The notes: generated from the letters alone by a model not told the origin. A stretch of 64,000 nt of DNA from Roseomonas mucosa (GCA_945878375.1 CAMDWG010000003.1:1-64000), one strand, 5' to 3'. Positions 34,794-42,156 are shown, counted from the stretch's first letter. Numbers and translations: made by a program.

Positions 34794-35768
34794 ATGCAAA
34801 GACGCACCCTGCTGGCCGGCCTTGCCGCCGGCGCCCTCGCAAGCCCCTCCCTTGCCTTCGCGCAGGCCTGGGCGCCGTCCCGGCCCGTCACGCTCGTGCT
34901 CGGCTTCCCGCCAGGTGGGGCCTCGGATGCCGCGGTTCGGATCATTCAGCCTTATTTGCAGGCAGCGCTCGGCCAGACCGTGGTGGTGGACAACCGCGCC
35001 GGCGCAGGCGGGAACATCGGTGCCCAGGCGGTCGCGCGCGCAGTGCCGGATGGGACGACCATCGGCTCGGCCAATATGGGCATGCTGGCGGTGAACCCGT
35101 CCCTGGTGCGGAATATGGGCTTCGACCCGATGGCCGATCTCGCCCCCATCTCCATGATCTTCAACGCGACCAATGTGCTGGTCTGCCCGGCCAACCGCCC
35201 CTTCCGGTCGGTGGCCGATATCGTCGCCGCCGCCAAGGCGCGGCCCGAGACCATCACCTATGGCACCGGCGGCGTTGGCTCGCCCGGCCATCTCTGCGGC
35301 ATCCTGTTCGACCATCTGGCCGGGACGAAGACGGTCGCGGTGCCCTATCGCGGCGGCGGGCCGCAGATCCTGGCGGCGCTGGCCGGCGAGCATGATTTCG
35401 GCTTCTCGCCGCTGGGCACCGTGCTCGGCCACATCCAGGCCGGCACGCTGCGCGCGCTGGGCGTCGCGACGACGACCCGCGCGGCGGAACTGCCCGATGT
35501 TCCGACCATGGCCCAGGCCGGGCTTGCCACCTTCGAAGTGTTGAACTGGGACGGCATCATCGTCCCGCGCGCGACCCCTGCGCCCATCGTTGCCCGGATC
35601 GGAGAGGTGGTGCGCGCGACGCTCGCCGATCCACAGGTCGTGACGGCCTTCAAGCGACGGGGGCTGGAGGCCTGGCCGACCACGTCTCAGGCGATGGCCA
35701 CGCAACTCGCCGCCGATGCCGCGAAGTGGCAGCCGCTGATCCGCGCCGCCGGGATCGAGCCGAGCTGA
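34794..35768 (+). CDS. Bug/TctC-family tripartite tricarboxylate transporter substrate-binding protein
   Basis: A 324-residue periplasmic solute receptor. Signal peptide 'MQRRTLLAGLAAGALASPSL' has cleavage near 'AFAQA'. The mature protein shows the Bug signature: 'PVTLVLGFPPGGASDAAVRI', 'VVDNRAGAGGNIGAQAVA', 'PDGTTIG' and 'VPYRGGGPQILAALAGEHDF'. Such proteins are highly multiplied in Roseomonas, Bordetella and relatives. They bind organic acids or other small carboxylates. No TctA/TctB permease genes are adjacent, so it is an orphan receptor. A terminator follows at 35798-35827. Ligand unknown. Confidence 0.93.
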   Translation: MQRRTLLAGLAAGALASPSLAFAQAWAPSRPVTLVLGFPPGGASDAAVRIIQPYLQAALGQTVVVDNRAGAGGNIGAQAVARAVPDGTTIGSANMGMLAVNPSLVRNMGFDPMADLAPISMIFNATNVLVCPANRPFRSVADIVAAAKARPETITYGTGGVGSPGHLCGILFDHLAGTKTVAVPYRGGGPQILAALAGEHDFGFSPLGTVLGHIQAGTLRALGVATTTRAAELPDVPTMAQAGLATFEVLNWDGIIVPRATPAPIVARIGEVVRATLADPQVVTAFKRRGLEAWPTTSQAMATQLAADAAKWQPLIRAAGIEPS

Positions 35769-35797
35769 GAACGCTCTCTCGGCGGTGATGAAAGAAG

Positions 35798-35827
35798 AAG
35801 GCCCGGCGGATCGCTCCGCCGGGCCTT
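35798..35827. terminator. Bidirectional terminator between tctC and the 25-codon gene
   Basis: A perfect 13-bp stem (AAGGCCCGGCGGA, 35798-35810, with its complement 35815-35827) surrounds the 4-base loop TCGC. On the minus strand it is followed by CTTCTTTC, a T-rich tail. It therefore ends both the plus-strand receptor gene and the small minus-strand gene at 35861-35938. Confidence 0.85.
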
Positions 35828-35860
35828 CCGCATTGCCGGTGGCTTGCGCCGCGGCGTTGC

Positions 35861-35938
35861 CTAGTGACTCGCCGCCGCTGTGGCGGTGGCGATGATCCAG
35901 GCCGCCGATGCGGCATCGGCCGAACTGCAATGAGACAC
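35861..35938 (-). CDS. Unrecognised 25-residue small protein or leader peptide
   Basis: A very short gene with unusually complete signals. The start is GTG 35938 and the stop is TAG 35861-35863, giving 25 residues. It begins 'MSHCSSADAA', has one Trp at position 14 followed by two Ile, and has an Ala/Thr-rich tail ending in His. It contains one Cys (4) and two His (3, 25). The C-terminal half is hydrophobic enough to touch or span a membrane weakly. It is preceded by a 14-base Shine-Dalgarno and followed by a strong terminator 34 bases downstream. A possible extended -10 (TGGTATGAC) lies at 36030-36038. It is not a recognisable attenuator (one Trp, no run of one amino acid) and not PqqA. No function can be assigned. 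Confidence 0.5.
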   Translation of the reverse strand: MSHCSSADAASAAWIIATATAAASH

Positions 35939-35940
35939 TG

Positions 35941-35954
35941 GATCACCTCCTTTC
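35941..35954 (-). promoter_or_regulatory. Exceptionally long Shine-Dalgarno sequence
   Basis: GAAAGGAGGTGATC on the minus strand is complementary to the 3' end of 16S rRNA (GATCACCTCCTTTC). It lies 7 bases (from GGAGG) upstream of GTG 35938. No other gene in the window has a match of this length. Confidence 0.8.
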
Positions 35955-36107
35955 GGTTGTTGACGACTGGTGGAAGGGTGGCGGGATCGCGGGCCGGGCG
36001 CAAGGGAATTCGCCGGCGCGCGGCGCGCTGTCATACCAACGGCCGAACTGGCTGACCCATGCGACCGGCGAAGCCGGTCGAGCGGCCGAATGGCCGCCGC
36101 CGCTCAT

Positions 36108-36151
36108 GCGGCGAAGCCAAGCGGCCGGAGGCCGCGCCCGGCGACTGAGGG
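36108..36151 (-). repeat. Dispersed intergenic hairpin repeat, copy C
   Basis: On the minus strand it reads CCCTCAGTCGCCGGGCGCG, then a hairpin with GCGGCC/GGCCGC arms around TCC, then CTTGGCTTCGCCGC. It directly follows the terminator of the NTF2-like gene (36165-36198). Further palindromes (GGCCATTCGGCC-type) extend to about 36060. The ATACCAACGGCCG motif at 36033-36045 repeats an arm of that terminator. Confidence 0.7.
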
Positions 36152-36164
36152 CATCAAAAAGAGA

Positions 36165-36198
36165 ATACCAACGAGTCGCCGCAGGCGGCCGTTGGTAT
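36165..36198 (-). terminator. Rho-independent terminator of the NTF2-like gene
   Basis: Arms ATACCAACG (36198-36190 on the minus strand) and CGTTGGTAT (36173-36165) with an inner CGCC/GGCG pair are followed by TCTCTTTTT. The first arm overlaps the stop codon of the gene ending at 36198. Confidence 0.88.
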
Positions 36199-36569
36199 CA
36201 GTCGCGCATGTCGGTCATGAAGACCTTCTGCGCCACCTGCCACCGTCCCTCGATCTTCAGCAGCGACAGAAGGTCGGTGAAGTAGCGCGGCGGGATGGCG
36301 CAGCGCAGCTTCACATGCGCCATCGCCGGCCCGATCTGCTCGACGGCGAGGATCTCATCCGCCCGCGCCAGTCCGCGCGCTTGCGGCGAGGGCCGGTTCC
36401 GCACCGCCTCCAGCCAGGCGTCGCGCGGGACGATCTTCAACTCCCCATCCTGCCATTGCGTCAGCGCGCTGGTCGGGTGGAAGACGGCGGCGAGCTTGTC
36501 GGCATCGCCTTCGTAGAGGCCGTCCAGATAGGTCTGCACCGCCGCCCGGATCGCCTGCCCGTCATCCAT
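36198..36569 (-). CDS. NTF2-like (lumazine-binding/SnoaL-type) small protein
   Basis: 123 residues, a single NTF2-like cone domain. 'MDDGQAIRAAVQTYLDGLYEGDADKL' forms the N-terminal helices, and 'VFHPTSALTQWQDGEL' begins the sheet. 'MAHVKLRCAIPPRYFTDLLSLLKIEGRWQVAQKVF' is typical of the putative lumazine-binding subgroup. Members may be enzymes (isomerase, dehydratase) or ligand binders, and no catalytic pair is certain here. Start ATG 36569. It lies downstream of an acyl-CoA synthetase gene, 24 bases apart on the same strand, so co-transcription is likely. Confidence 0.78.
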   Translation of the reverse strand: MDDGQAIRAAVQTYLDGLYEGDADKLAAVFHPTSALTQWQDGELKIVPRDAWLEAVRNRPSPQARGLARADEILAVEQIGPAMAHVKLRCAIPPRYFTDLLSLLKIEGRWQVAQKVFMTDMRD

Positions 36570-36593
36570 CGCCTGATCTCCTTCAGCTGGCGG

Positions 36594-38228
36594 TCAGCCG
36601 CCCTTGGCCTTGCCGCGCAGCACATGCTTCTGGATCTTGCCGGTGCTGGTCTTCGGCAATTCCTCGAACATCACATGGCGCGGCACCTTGTAGCTGGCCA
36701 GATGCTGCTTGCACCAGGCGATCAGCTCCTCCGCCGTCGCGCCCATGCCAGGGCGCAATTCGATGAAGGCGCAGGGCGTCTCGCCCCATTTCTCGTCCGG
36801 CCGCGCGACCACGGCCGCGACGGCGACGGCGGGATGCTTGTAGAGCGCATCCTCCACCTCGATGGAGGAGATGTTCTCCCCGCCCGAGATGATGATGTCC
36901 TTTGAGCGGTCCTTCAGCTGGATGTAGCCATCCGGATAGGTCACGGCGAGGTCGCCGGTGTGGAACCAGCCGCCGTCGAAGGCTTTTCGGGTCGCCTCCG
37001 CGTCCTTCAGATAGCCCTTCATCACGACGTTCCCGCGCATCATCACCTCGCCCATCGTCGCGCCATCGGCGGGCAGCGTGGTCATCGTCTCCGGGTCCAT
37101 CACGGCGAGGGATTCGAGCGCGATGTAGCGCACGCCCTGGCGCGCCATCAGGCCCGCCTGTTCCGGCGCGGGCTTCGCATTCCAGGCCGCGTGCCATTCA
37201 TTGACGACGGAGGGGCCGTAGCATTCCGTCAGCCCATAGACATGGCAAACCGCGAAGCCGGCGGATTTCATCGCGGCCAGCACGGCTTTGGGCGGTGGCG
37301 CGCCGGCGACGACGAATTGCACCTGGTGCGGCAGGGCGTGCTTCTCGGCGTCCGGCGTCGCGAGCAGCGTCGACATCACGATGGGCGCGCCGCACATATG
37401 CGTCACACCCTCTGTGGCCATCAGCCGCCACATGTCTGGGCCGCGCACGGCGCGCAGGCACACATGCACGCCGGCCTGCGCGGTGACGGTCCAGGGGAAG
37501 CACCAGCCGTTGCAATGGAACATCGGCAGCGTCCAGAGATAGACCGGGTGCTTGCCCATCCCCGCGCTCAGCACATTGCCGATGGCCAGCAGCTGCGCGC
37601 CGCGATGGTGATAGACCACGCCCTTCGGGCGGCCCGTGGTGCCCGATGTGTAGTTCAGCGCGATCGCGTCCCATTCATCGCCGGGCATCACCCAGGGCCA
37701 GGCGGCGTCGCCGGTGGCCAGGAAGGCCTCGTAGTCGGTGGCGCCGTCCAGCCGGTTCGCGCGCGCGGCGTCACTCGCCTCGGCGTCGTCCACCTCGATC
37801 ACCAGCGGCTTCGTGGCGCATTGGGTCAGCGCCATCCGCAGCAGCGGCACCAATTCGCGGTCCACGATGACCACCTTCGCCTCCCCATGGTCGAGGCAAT
37901 AGGCGATGGTCCCGGCATCGAGCCGCGTGTTGAGCGTGTTCAGCACGCCGCCCGTCATCGGCACGCCGTAATGGCATTCCAGCATCGCGGGCGTGTTCGG
38001 CAGCAGCGCTGCCACCGTGTCGCCGCGCGCGATGCCCCCCTGCGCCAGCGCATGCGCCAGCTTCACGCAGCGGTCGCGCAAGGCGCGGTAGCTGCGGCGC
38101 AGCGCGCCATGCACCACGGCGGTGTTCTCGGGATAGACCTGCGCGGCGCGTTCCAGGAACAGCAGCGGCGTCAGCGGCTGGTGGTTGGAGGGCTGGCGGG
38201 GCAGGGCATCGTAATCGGCGGCGGACAT
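36594..38228 (-). CDS. Acyl-CoA synthetase (AMP-forming), medium-chain/methylthiopropionate-type
   Basis: A 544-residue ANL-family ligase that activates a fatty or short-chain acid to its CoA thioester. Core motifs are 'LNYTSGTTGRPKGVVYHHRG', 'LPMFHCNGWCFPW', 'HVYGLTECYGP', 'GWFHTGDLAVTYPDGYIQLKDRSKDIIISGGENISS' (split across the hinge) and 'LPKTSTGKIQKHVLR' with the catalytic Lys. The HCNGWCF block places it in the medium-chain/DmdB-like group. I chose ATG 38228 ('MSAADYDALP') with GAGGAG upstream. The open frame extends to 38441 only through repeat DNA. An ECHDC3-like gene follows the repeat upstream. Confidence 0.92.
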   Translation of the reverse strand: MSAADYDALPRQPSNHQPLTPLLFLERAAQVYPENTAVVHGALRRSYRALRDRCVKLAHALAQGGIARGDTVAALLPNTPAMLECHYGVPMTGGVLNTLNTRLDAGTIAYCLDHGEAKVVIVDRELVPLLRMALTQCATKPLVIEVDDAEASDAARANRLDGATDYEAFLATGDAAWPWVMPGDEWDAIALNYTSGTTGRPKGVVYHHRGAQLLAIGNVLSAGMGKHPVYLWTLPMFHCNGWCFPWTVTAQAGVHVCLRAVRGPDMWRLMATEGVTHMCGAPIVMSTLLATPDAEKHALPHQVQFVVAGAPPPKAVLAAMKSAGFAVCHVYGLTECYGPSVVNEWHAAWNAKPAPEQAGLMARQGVRYIALESLAVMDPETMTTLPADGATMGEVMMRGNVVMKGYLKDAEATRKAFDGGWFHTGDLAVTYPDGYIQLKDRSKDIIISGGENISSIEVEDALYKHPAVAVAAVVARPDEKWGETPCAFIELRPGMGATAEELIAWCKQHLASYKVPRHVMFEELPKTSTGKIQKHVLRGKAKGG

Positions 38229-38264
38229 GGTCCGTGGCTCTCCTCGTTGGTCTTGGGAGGTTCG

Positions 38265-38370
38265 GTCGTGCCCCGTCCCCCTCCAGCCTGCCGCGGCGAC
38301 GATCCCTCTCCCGCAAGGCGGGGGAGGGTGGCCGCGCCAGCGGCCGGGAGGGGGCCCGACGGCCTCCGCA
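38265..38370. repeat. GC-rich intergenic repeat (same family as 27700-28035)
   Basis: CCCGTCCCCCTCCAGCCTGC, then CCCTCTCCCGCAAGGCGGGGGAGGG as an inverted pair around CAAG, then GGGAGGGGGCCCGACGG. It fills the 151-base gap between the ECHDC3-like stop (38380) and the synthetase start (38228). Confidence 0.6.
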
Positions 38371-38379
38371 GGATTGTCG

Positions 38380-39216
38380 CTACCGATCCTTCCACACCGG
38401 CGCCCGCTTCGCCAGGAAGGCGCCGATCCCTTCGATCGCATCCTCGGCCAGCAGATTCTCGGTCATCACGGCGGCGCAGTGCGCATAGGCCTGGTCCAGC
38501 GGCAAGCCGCGCTGGCGATGGAAGGCGGCCTTGCCCAGCCGGACCGTATGGGCGCTGCGCGCAGCGATCCCGCGCGCGAGGTCCATCGTGGCCGTGGCGA
38601 GGTCGTCATGCGGTACCAAGCGGTTCACCAGCGCGATCCGTTCGGCATGATCGGCGCCGATCATGCCGCCGGTCAGCAGCATCTCCATCGCCGGTTTCGC
38701 GGCGACGGCGCGGGACAGCGCGACCGCGGGCGTCGAGCAGAACAGGCCGATATCGACGCCCGGCGTGCAGAATCGCGCCTGGTCCGAGGCCACCGCCAGA
38801 TCGCAGGTGGCGACCAGCTGGCAGCCCGCCGCGGTGGCGACGCCCTGTACCTGCGCGATCACCGGCTGCGGCAGCGCGACGATGGCCTGCATCACCTGCG
38901 CGCAACGCCGCATCGCCGCGTCGAAGAAGCCGTGCCCGCCATCGGCATCGTCGCGATGCGCCGTGATCTCCCGCAAATCGTGCCCGGCGCAGAAGACGGG
39001 GCCTTCGGCGGCCAGGATCACCACGCGCACGCCGTCATCCGCCGCGATCCCCCCCAGCGCATCGGCCAGCGCGCCGAGCATGGCGAAGGACAGCGCGTTG
39101 CGCGCGGCCGGGCGGTTGAGCGTCAGCGTGGCAACCCCCGCATCATCCGCGCGCAGCAGAAGCGGCGGAGCGGTCTCAAGCGGGTCATGCCGATCGGGGC
39201 TGGTGGTGGTGTCCAT
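38380..39216 (-). CDS. ECHDC3-like crotonase-fold protein lacking the usual catalytic glutamates
   Basis: A 278-residue enoyl-CoA hydratase/isomerase superfamily protein. The CoA-binding and oxyanion-hole blocks are present ('AARNALSFAMLGAL', 'EGPVFCAGHDLREI', 'GVATAAGCQLVATCDLAVAS'). Of the two hydratase glutamates, the first is replaced by Gln (GCQL instead of GCEL). The second falls on a non-acidic residue ('CTPGVDIGLFCSTP' instead of a QPEI-type block). The same pattern is seen in vertebrate ECHDC3, to which it is strikingly similar. It may not be a hydratase at all. Start ATG 39216 has a strong GGAGGGAGGG site. It lies upstream of the acyl-CoA synthetase on the same strand, which suggests a shared acyl-CoA substrate. 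Confidence 0.88.
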   Translation of the reverse strand: MDTTTSPDRHDPLETAPPLLLRADDAGVATLTLNRPAARNALSFAMLGALADALGGIAADDGVRVVILAAEGPVFCAGHDLREITAHRDDADGGHGFFDAAMRRCAQVMQAIVALPQPVIAQVQGVATAAGCQLVATCDLAVASDQARFCTPGVDIGLFCSTPAVALSRAVAAKPAMEMLLTGGMIGADHAERIALVNRLVPHDDLATATMDLARGIAARSAHTVRLGKAAFHRQRGLPLDQAYAHCAAVMTENLLAEDAIEGIGAFLAKRAPVWKDR

Positions 39217-39371
39217 GTCGCCCTCCCTCCTCGCTCGCGGTTGCTTGGCGCGCCGCTTCCAACTGTGCGCCCCACTGTGCCATCCTCCGCGCCATGGCGG
39301 GAGGTCTCTGGAGGTCCTGGCGCGCGGTCTTCGTTTCAGTCTCCGTCACGCGGGCGGCGGAGCCGGCCCCC

Positions 39372-39989
39372 ATGGCCTTGCCCGACGGCCCTCTCGACGC
39401 GCAGCGCTATGTTGTCTTCGACCTGGAGACCACCGGGCTGAGGCCCAGCCGCGATGACGCGATCGTGCAGATCGGCGCGGTACTGCTGGAAGCGGGCACT
39501 GAGGCCGCGCGCTTCGACATGCTGGTCCATCCCGGCCGCCCGATCCCGCCCGTCTCCACCCGCTACCACGGCATCACCGATGCGATGGTCGCGCGCGCGC
39601 CCAGCGTGGCGGAGGCGGTGGCGGCGTTCCGCGATTTTGCGGCGGGCGCGGTGCTGGTCGCGCACAATGCCGCCTTCGACCTGACGGCGCTGCGGGCTGC
39701 CGCGCGGCGGGACGGCGCGCCGCCTTTGGCCAACCCGGCGCTATGCTCGATGCTGCTGGCCCGCTGGCTGGAACCGCGGGAGCCGGATCTGTCGCTCGAT
39801 GGCTTGTGCGGGCGGATGGGGCTGGTGATCGATGCGCGCCACCAGGCGCTGGGCGATGCGCGCGCGACGGCGGCGCTGTGGATGCGGCTGCTGGCGCGCG
39901 CTTCCGCCAGCGGCGTGGCGGGGCTGCCGGAGTTGGCCGCGCGCAGTCGCATGGCGGACCGGATGGAGGAAGCCGCGCAGCACTTCTAG
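39372..39989 (+). CDS. DnaQ-like 3'-5' exonuclease (DEDDh)
   Basis: 205 residues. Exo I 'YVVFDLETTGLRPS' (Asp17, Glu19), Exo II 'VLVAHNAAFDLTAL' and Exo III 'HQALGDARAT' give a complete DEDDh set, so it is probably active on 3' DNA or RNA ends. It lacks the C-terminal polymerase-binding tail expected for the replicative epsilon subunit. I chose ATG 39372, which has GGAG upstream. ATG 39294 is an in-frame alternative. It converges on the CBS-DUF294 gene with 7 bases between stops. This pair accompanies SSS/DUF4212 acetate-type symporters in many proteobacteria, as here. Confidence 0.88.
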   Translation: MALPDGPLDAQRYVVFDLETTGLRPSRDDAIVQIGAVLLEAGTEAARFDMLVHPGRPIPPVSTRYHGITDAMVARAPSVAEAVAAFRDFAAGAVLVAHNAAFDLTALRAAARRDGAPPLANPALCSMLLARWLEPREPDLSLDGLCGRMGLVIDARHQALGDARATAALWMRLLARASASGVAGLPELAARSRMADRMEEAAQHF

Positions 39990-39996
39990 CGGTCTC

Positions 39997-41430
39997 TCAC
40001 CACACCGTGCCGGTCAGTTCCGCCTGGGCGGCTTTCGCGAAGCTTCGCACCGCCTTCAGCGCGTCCTTGAGCGCCGCCCGCGCCGCTGGCGCCATGGCGC
40101 TGGTATCCACCAGATTGCCCGGCCGCAGCCCCGCCGCGAGATCGGCCAGTTGCTGGCGCAGCACCGCATCCAGCAGCGTGGCGAAGGCGGCTTGCAGCCG
40201 CGCGGCCTCGCTGGCCGAAAGCACGCCCTTCGCTGCGAGGCCAGCGATCCGTGCCGGTGTGGCCGGCTCCGCGACGCCCGCGCGCAGCGCCCGCAAGCGC
40301 GTCGCGGCCACCAGCGGCATCAGCCCGTGCAGCTTGAGGTCGGTGCGCTGGCCCGGTCCCGGCTCATCATCTGCAAAGCGGCCCCAGAAAGTCAGCCCAA
40401 CGCCGAGCCGCGCATCCTGCGCCGCCAGCATCGCGGCCCAAGCCGGCTGCTCGGCGAGCAGCGCCATCGCTTGCGCCCGCAGCGCCTCGGCCGGCGCTGC
40501 CTCACCCCATCCGGCGCGGAGGTCGAGGAAGATGTCCGTGAACAGCAGCGCCGCCCCGGTCCGCTTGCGCGCCCAGATGCCAAGCTGGTCGCGCCATTGC
40601 GTGCGGGTCTTCCGCCACAGCGGGTTCATCGCCATCACGCCGCCGGTGCAGAGCGTGAAGCCGGCCTCCGCCAGGCCGAGGCAGAAGCGTTCCGCGACGC
40701 GGCGGAACCAGGCGTCGATGCGATCGTGCTCGGCATCGTCGTAATCATCCAGGATGAAGCCATTATCCTGGTCGGGCCGCAGCAGCGATTCGCCACGGCC
40801 GAGGCTGCCCATCAGCAGCAGCGTGAAGGGCACGGGCGGCGGGGTGGGCTCGGCGGCCAGGGCGCGGTCCAGGATGCGGCGGTGCAGATCGGCGTTGATG
40901 CCGCTGACCAGGGCCACTACCTCCGTCGCCGGCAGGCCATCGGCCAGCAGCGCGGTGGCCAGCCCGGCCTGGGCGCGCTTCACCGCCGCGTCATCGCCGG
41001 CCAGCGCATCCAGATGGGCGAGCATCGCGCCCGATGCGGCCTCCAGCGCCTCGGGCCGGTGCAGCAGGCCGGTGCAGCGGCCCCCGGCATCCAGCAGCGG
41101 CAGGTGGCGCAGCCGATGGGCCCGCAGCAGGGCCACCGCCTGCCACAGCCCCTGGCCCGCCGGGCAGCCGATGACCGGCGCGGTCATCGCCGCCGCCAGC
41201 GGTGCCTCCGGCGGCAGGCGGAAGGCGACGCGGCGGGCGATATCCTGTTCCGTGAGAATCCCCACCGGCCGCCCGGCCGCATCCACCGCCAGAACGGCGG
41301 AGGCCCGCGCGGCCGCCATGGCGGCGAGCGCCTCCGCCAGGGTCGCCGTGGGGGCGAGGCAGGGCGGCAGCGGCGCGAAAGCGGCGCTGGCGGGCCGGAG
41401 CAGCGCGGCGGTGGGTGAGGTCTGGCTCAT
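39997..41430 (-). CDS. CBS-pair and DUF294 putative nucleotidyltransferase
   Basis: 477 residues. Two CBS motifs span about 20-140 ('ASAVLAVDAAGRPVGILTEQDI' and 'LRHLPLLDAGGRCTGLLHR') and probably bind an adenosyl ligand. A nucleotidyltransferase-like DUF294 domain follows, with 'GSLGRGE' (208-214) and 'DQDN' (220-223). This resembles the GlnD/GlnE-type active site. A helical C-terminal domain (about 340-477) completes it. The architecture suggests a protein-modifying or signalling nucleotidyltransferase regulated by nucleotide charge. Its conserved association with a sodium:acetate-type symporter suggests control of uptake, which is inference. A 12-bp palindrome CTCACCGGTGAG abuts its ATG (41431-41442). 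Confidence 0.88.
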   Translation of the reverse strand: MSQTSPTAALLRPASAAFAPLPPCLAPTATLAEALAAMAAARASAVLAVDAAGRPVGILTEQDIARRVAFRLPPEAPLAAAMTAPVIGCPAGQGLWQAVALLRAHRLRHLPLLDAGGRCTGLLHRPEALEAASGAMLAHLDALAGDDAAVKRAQAGLATALLADGLPATEVVALVSGINADLHRRILDRALAAEPTPPPVPFTLLLMGSLGRGESLLRPDQDNGFILDDYDDAEHDRIDAWFRRVAERFCLGLAEAGFTLCTGGVMAMNPLWRKTRTQWRDQLGIWARKRTGAALLFTDIFLDLRAGWGEAAPAEALRAQAMALLAEQPAWAAMLAAQDARLGVGLTFWGRFADDEPGPGQRTDLKLHGLMPLVAATRLRALRAGVAEPATPARIAGLAAKGVLSASEAARLQAAFATLLDAVLRQQLADLAAGLRPGNLVDTSAMAPAARAALKDALKAVRSFAKAAQAELTGTVW

Positions 41431-41431
41431 C

Positions 41432-41503
41432 TCACCGGTGAGGCTGCCACGGCGTCACGCCCCGGCGCTTGATCCAGGACAAGCCGGCGGTGGGCGAGGT
41501 CAT
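41432..41503 (-). CDS. 23-codon mini-ORF coupled between two genes (doubtful)
   Basis: A short open frame begins at ATG 41503, overlapping the TGA of the upstream gene as ATGA. It ends at TGA 41432-41434, one base before the DUF294 start. Its first residues 'MTSPTAGL' resemble the DUF294 N-terminus 'MSQTSPTAAL'. The underlying DNA is a near direct repeat (CGGCGGTGGGYGAGGT). It may be a coupling peptide or a remnant of a 5' duplication. Confidence 0.3.
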   Translation of the reverse strand: MTSPTAGLSWIKRRGVTPWQPHR

Positions 41504-42129
41504 GCGTCCTTTTGGGCGTCCCCAGGCAAGCACAGGGCGCCGGCCAGGGCCGGGGCATCGAAGGCGCGCTCCATCTCCTCCTGGGTCGTGACAATGTGAA
41601 AGCGCAGCGCGCCGCGGATGGAAGGCGTCTCGCCCACGCGCTGGTCCGGGTGGATGGGCAGGGTGGCCAGCAGGGGTGCTTCGGCCAAAAGCTTCAGGCG
41701 GTCGGCGCTGGCGGGGGGATGTTCCTGCAGGCCCGCGAGGTGGCGCGGCAGGGAGGCCTTGGCCGAATCGAGCGTCTCCCGCTCCGCGGCGGGAGCATCG
41801 GCCGTGTCGATCACCTGCGCCCCGAGCGCGGCAAGCCCCGCAGCCAGCGCTGCTTCCCGGCCCGGCGCGTGCGGGCGCAGCCAGGCCTCTGCCAGGGCCG
41901 TCACATCCTGCACGGACCCCGCGAAGGTCTGCCAGCGGCAATGGCGGAGTGCGGCCTGGAAATCCGGGTCCGCGAAGGTGTGGCGTTCGAACCGCCCGGA
42001 TTTGACCCGGCAATAATCGATCACCGTCTTCTGCGCTACGAAGGCAGCCTGGCGGGCCAGGAAGGCCTGCAGCGCCGCCGGCTCCTGCACGCGCGGGCGG
42101 CGAATCAGTCGGGCAAGCTGTCCCAGCAT
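41500..42129 (-). CDS. Hypothetical protein of the symporter-DUF294 cluster
   Basis: 209 residues with no recognised catalytic motif and no signal or membrane segment. It begins 'MLGQLARLIRRPRV' and has a notable block 'AAFVAQKTVIDYCRVKSG'. A Trp/His/Arg-rich mid-region and an Ala-rich helical half follow. The C-terminus has 'GALRFHIVTTQEEMERAFDA'. The start was chosen at ATG 42129 (GGGAGGGAA upstream). ATG 42165 is possible but yields a Cys/Gly-rich extension. It is the first gene of the minus-strand run with DUF294 and is divergent from the symporter genes, which suggests a shared function in that uptake system. Function unknown. Confidence 0.65.
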   Translation of the reverse strand: MLGQLARLIRRPRVQEPAALQAFLARQAAFVAQKTVIDYCRVKSGRFERHTFADPDFQAALRHCRWQTFAGSVQDVTALAEAWLRPHAPGREAALAAGLAALGAQVIDTADAPAAERETLDSAKASLPRHLAGLQEHPPASADRLKLLAEAPLLATLPIHPDQRVGETPSIRGALRFHIVTTQEEMERAFDAPALAGALCLPGDAQKDA

Positions 42130-42156
42130 TGAATTTGTTCCCTCCCCGCATCCGGC

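Noticed and set aside
35861-35938. pqqA or a tryptophan leader peptide
   Set aside because: No E-x3-Y core of PqqA and only one Trp; no pqq or trp genes adjacent on that strand.
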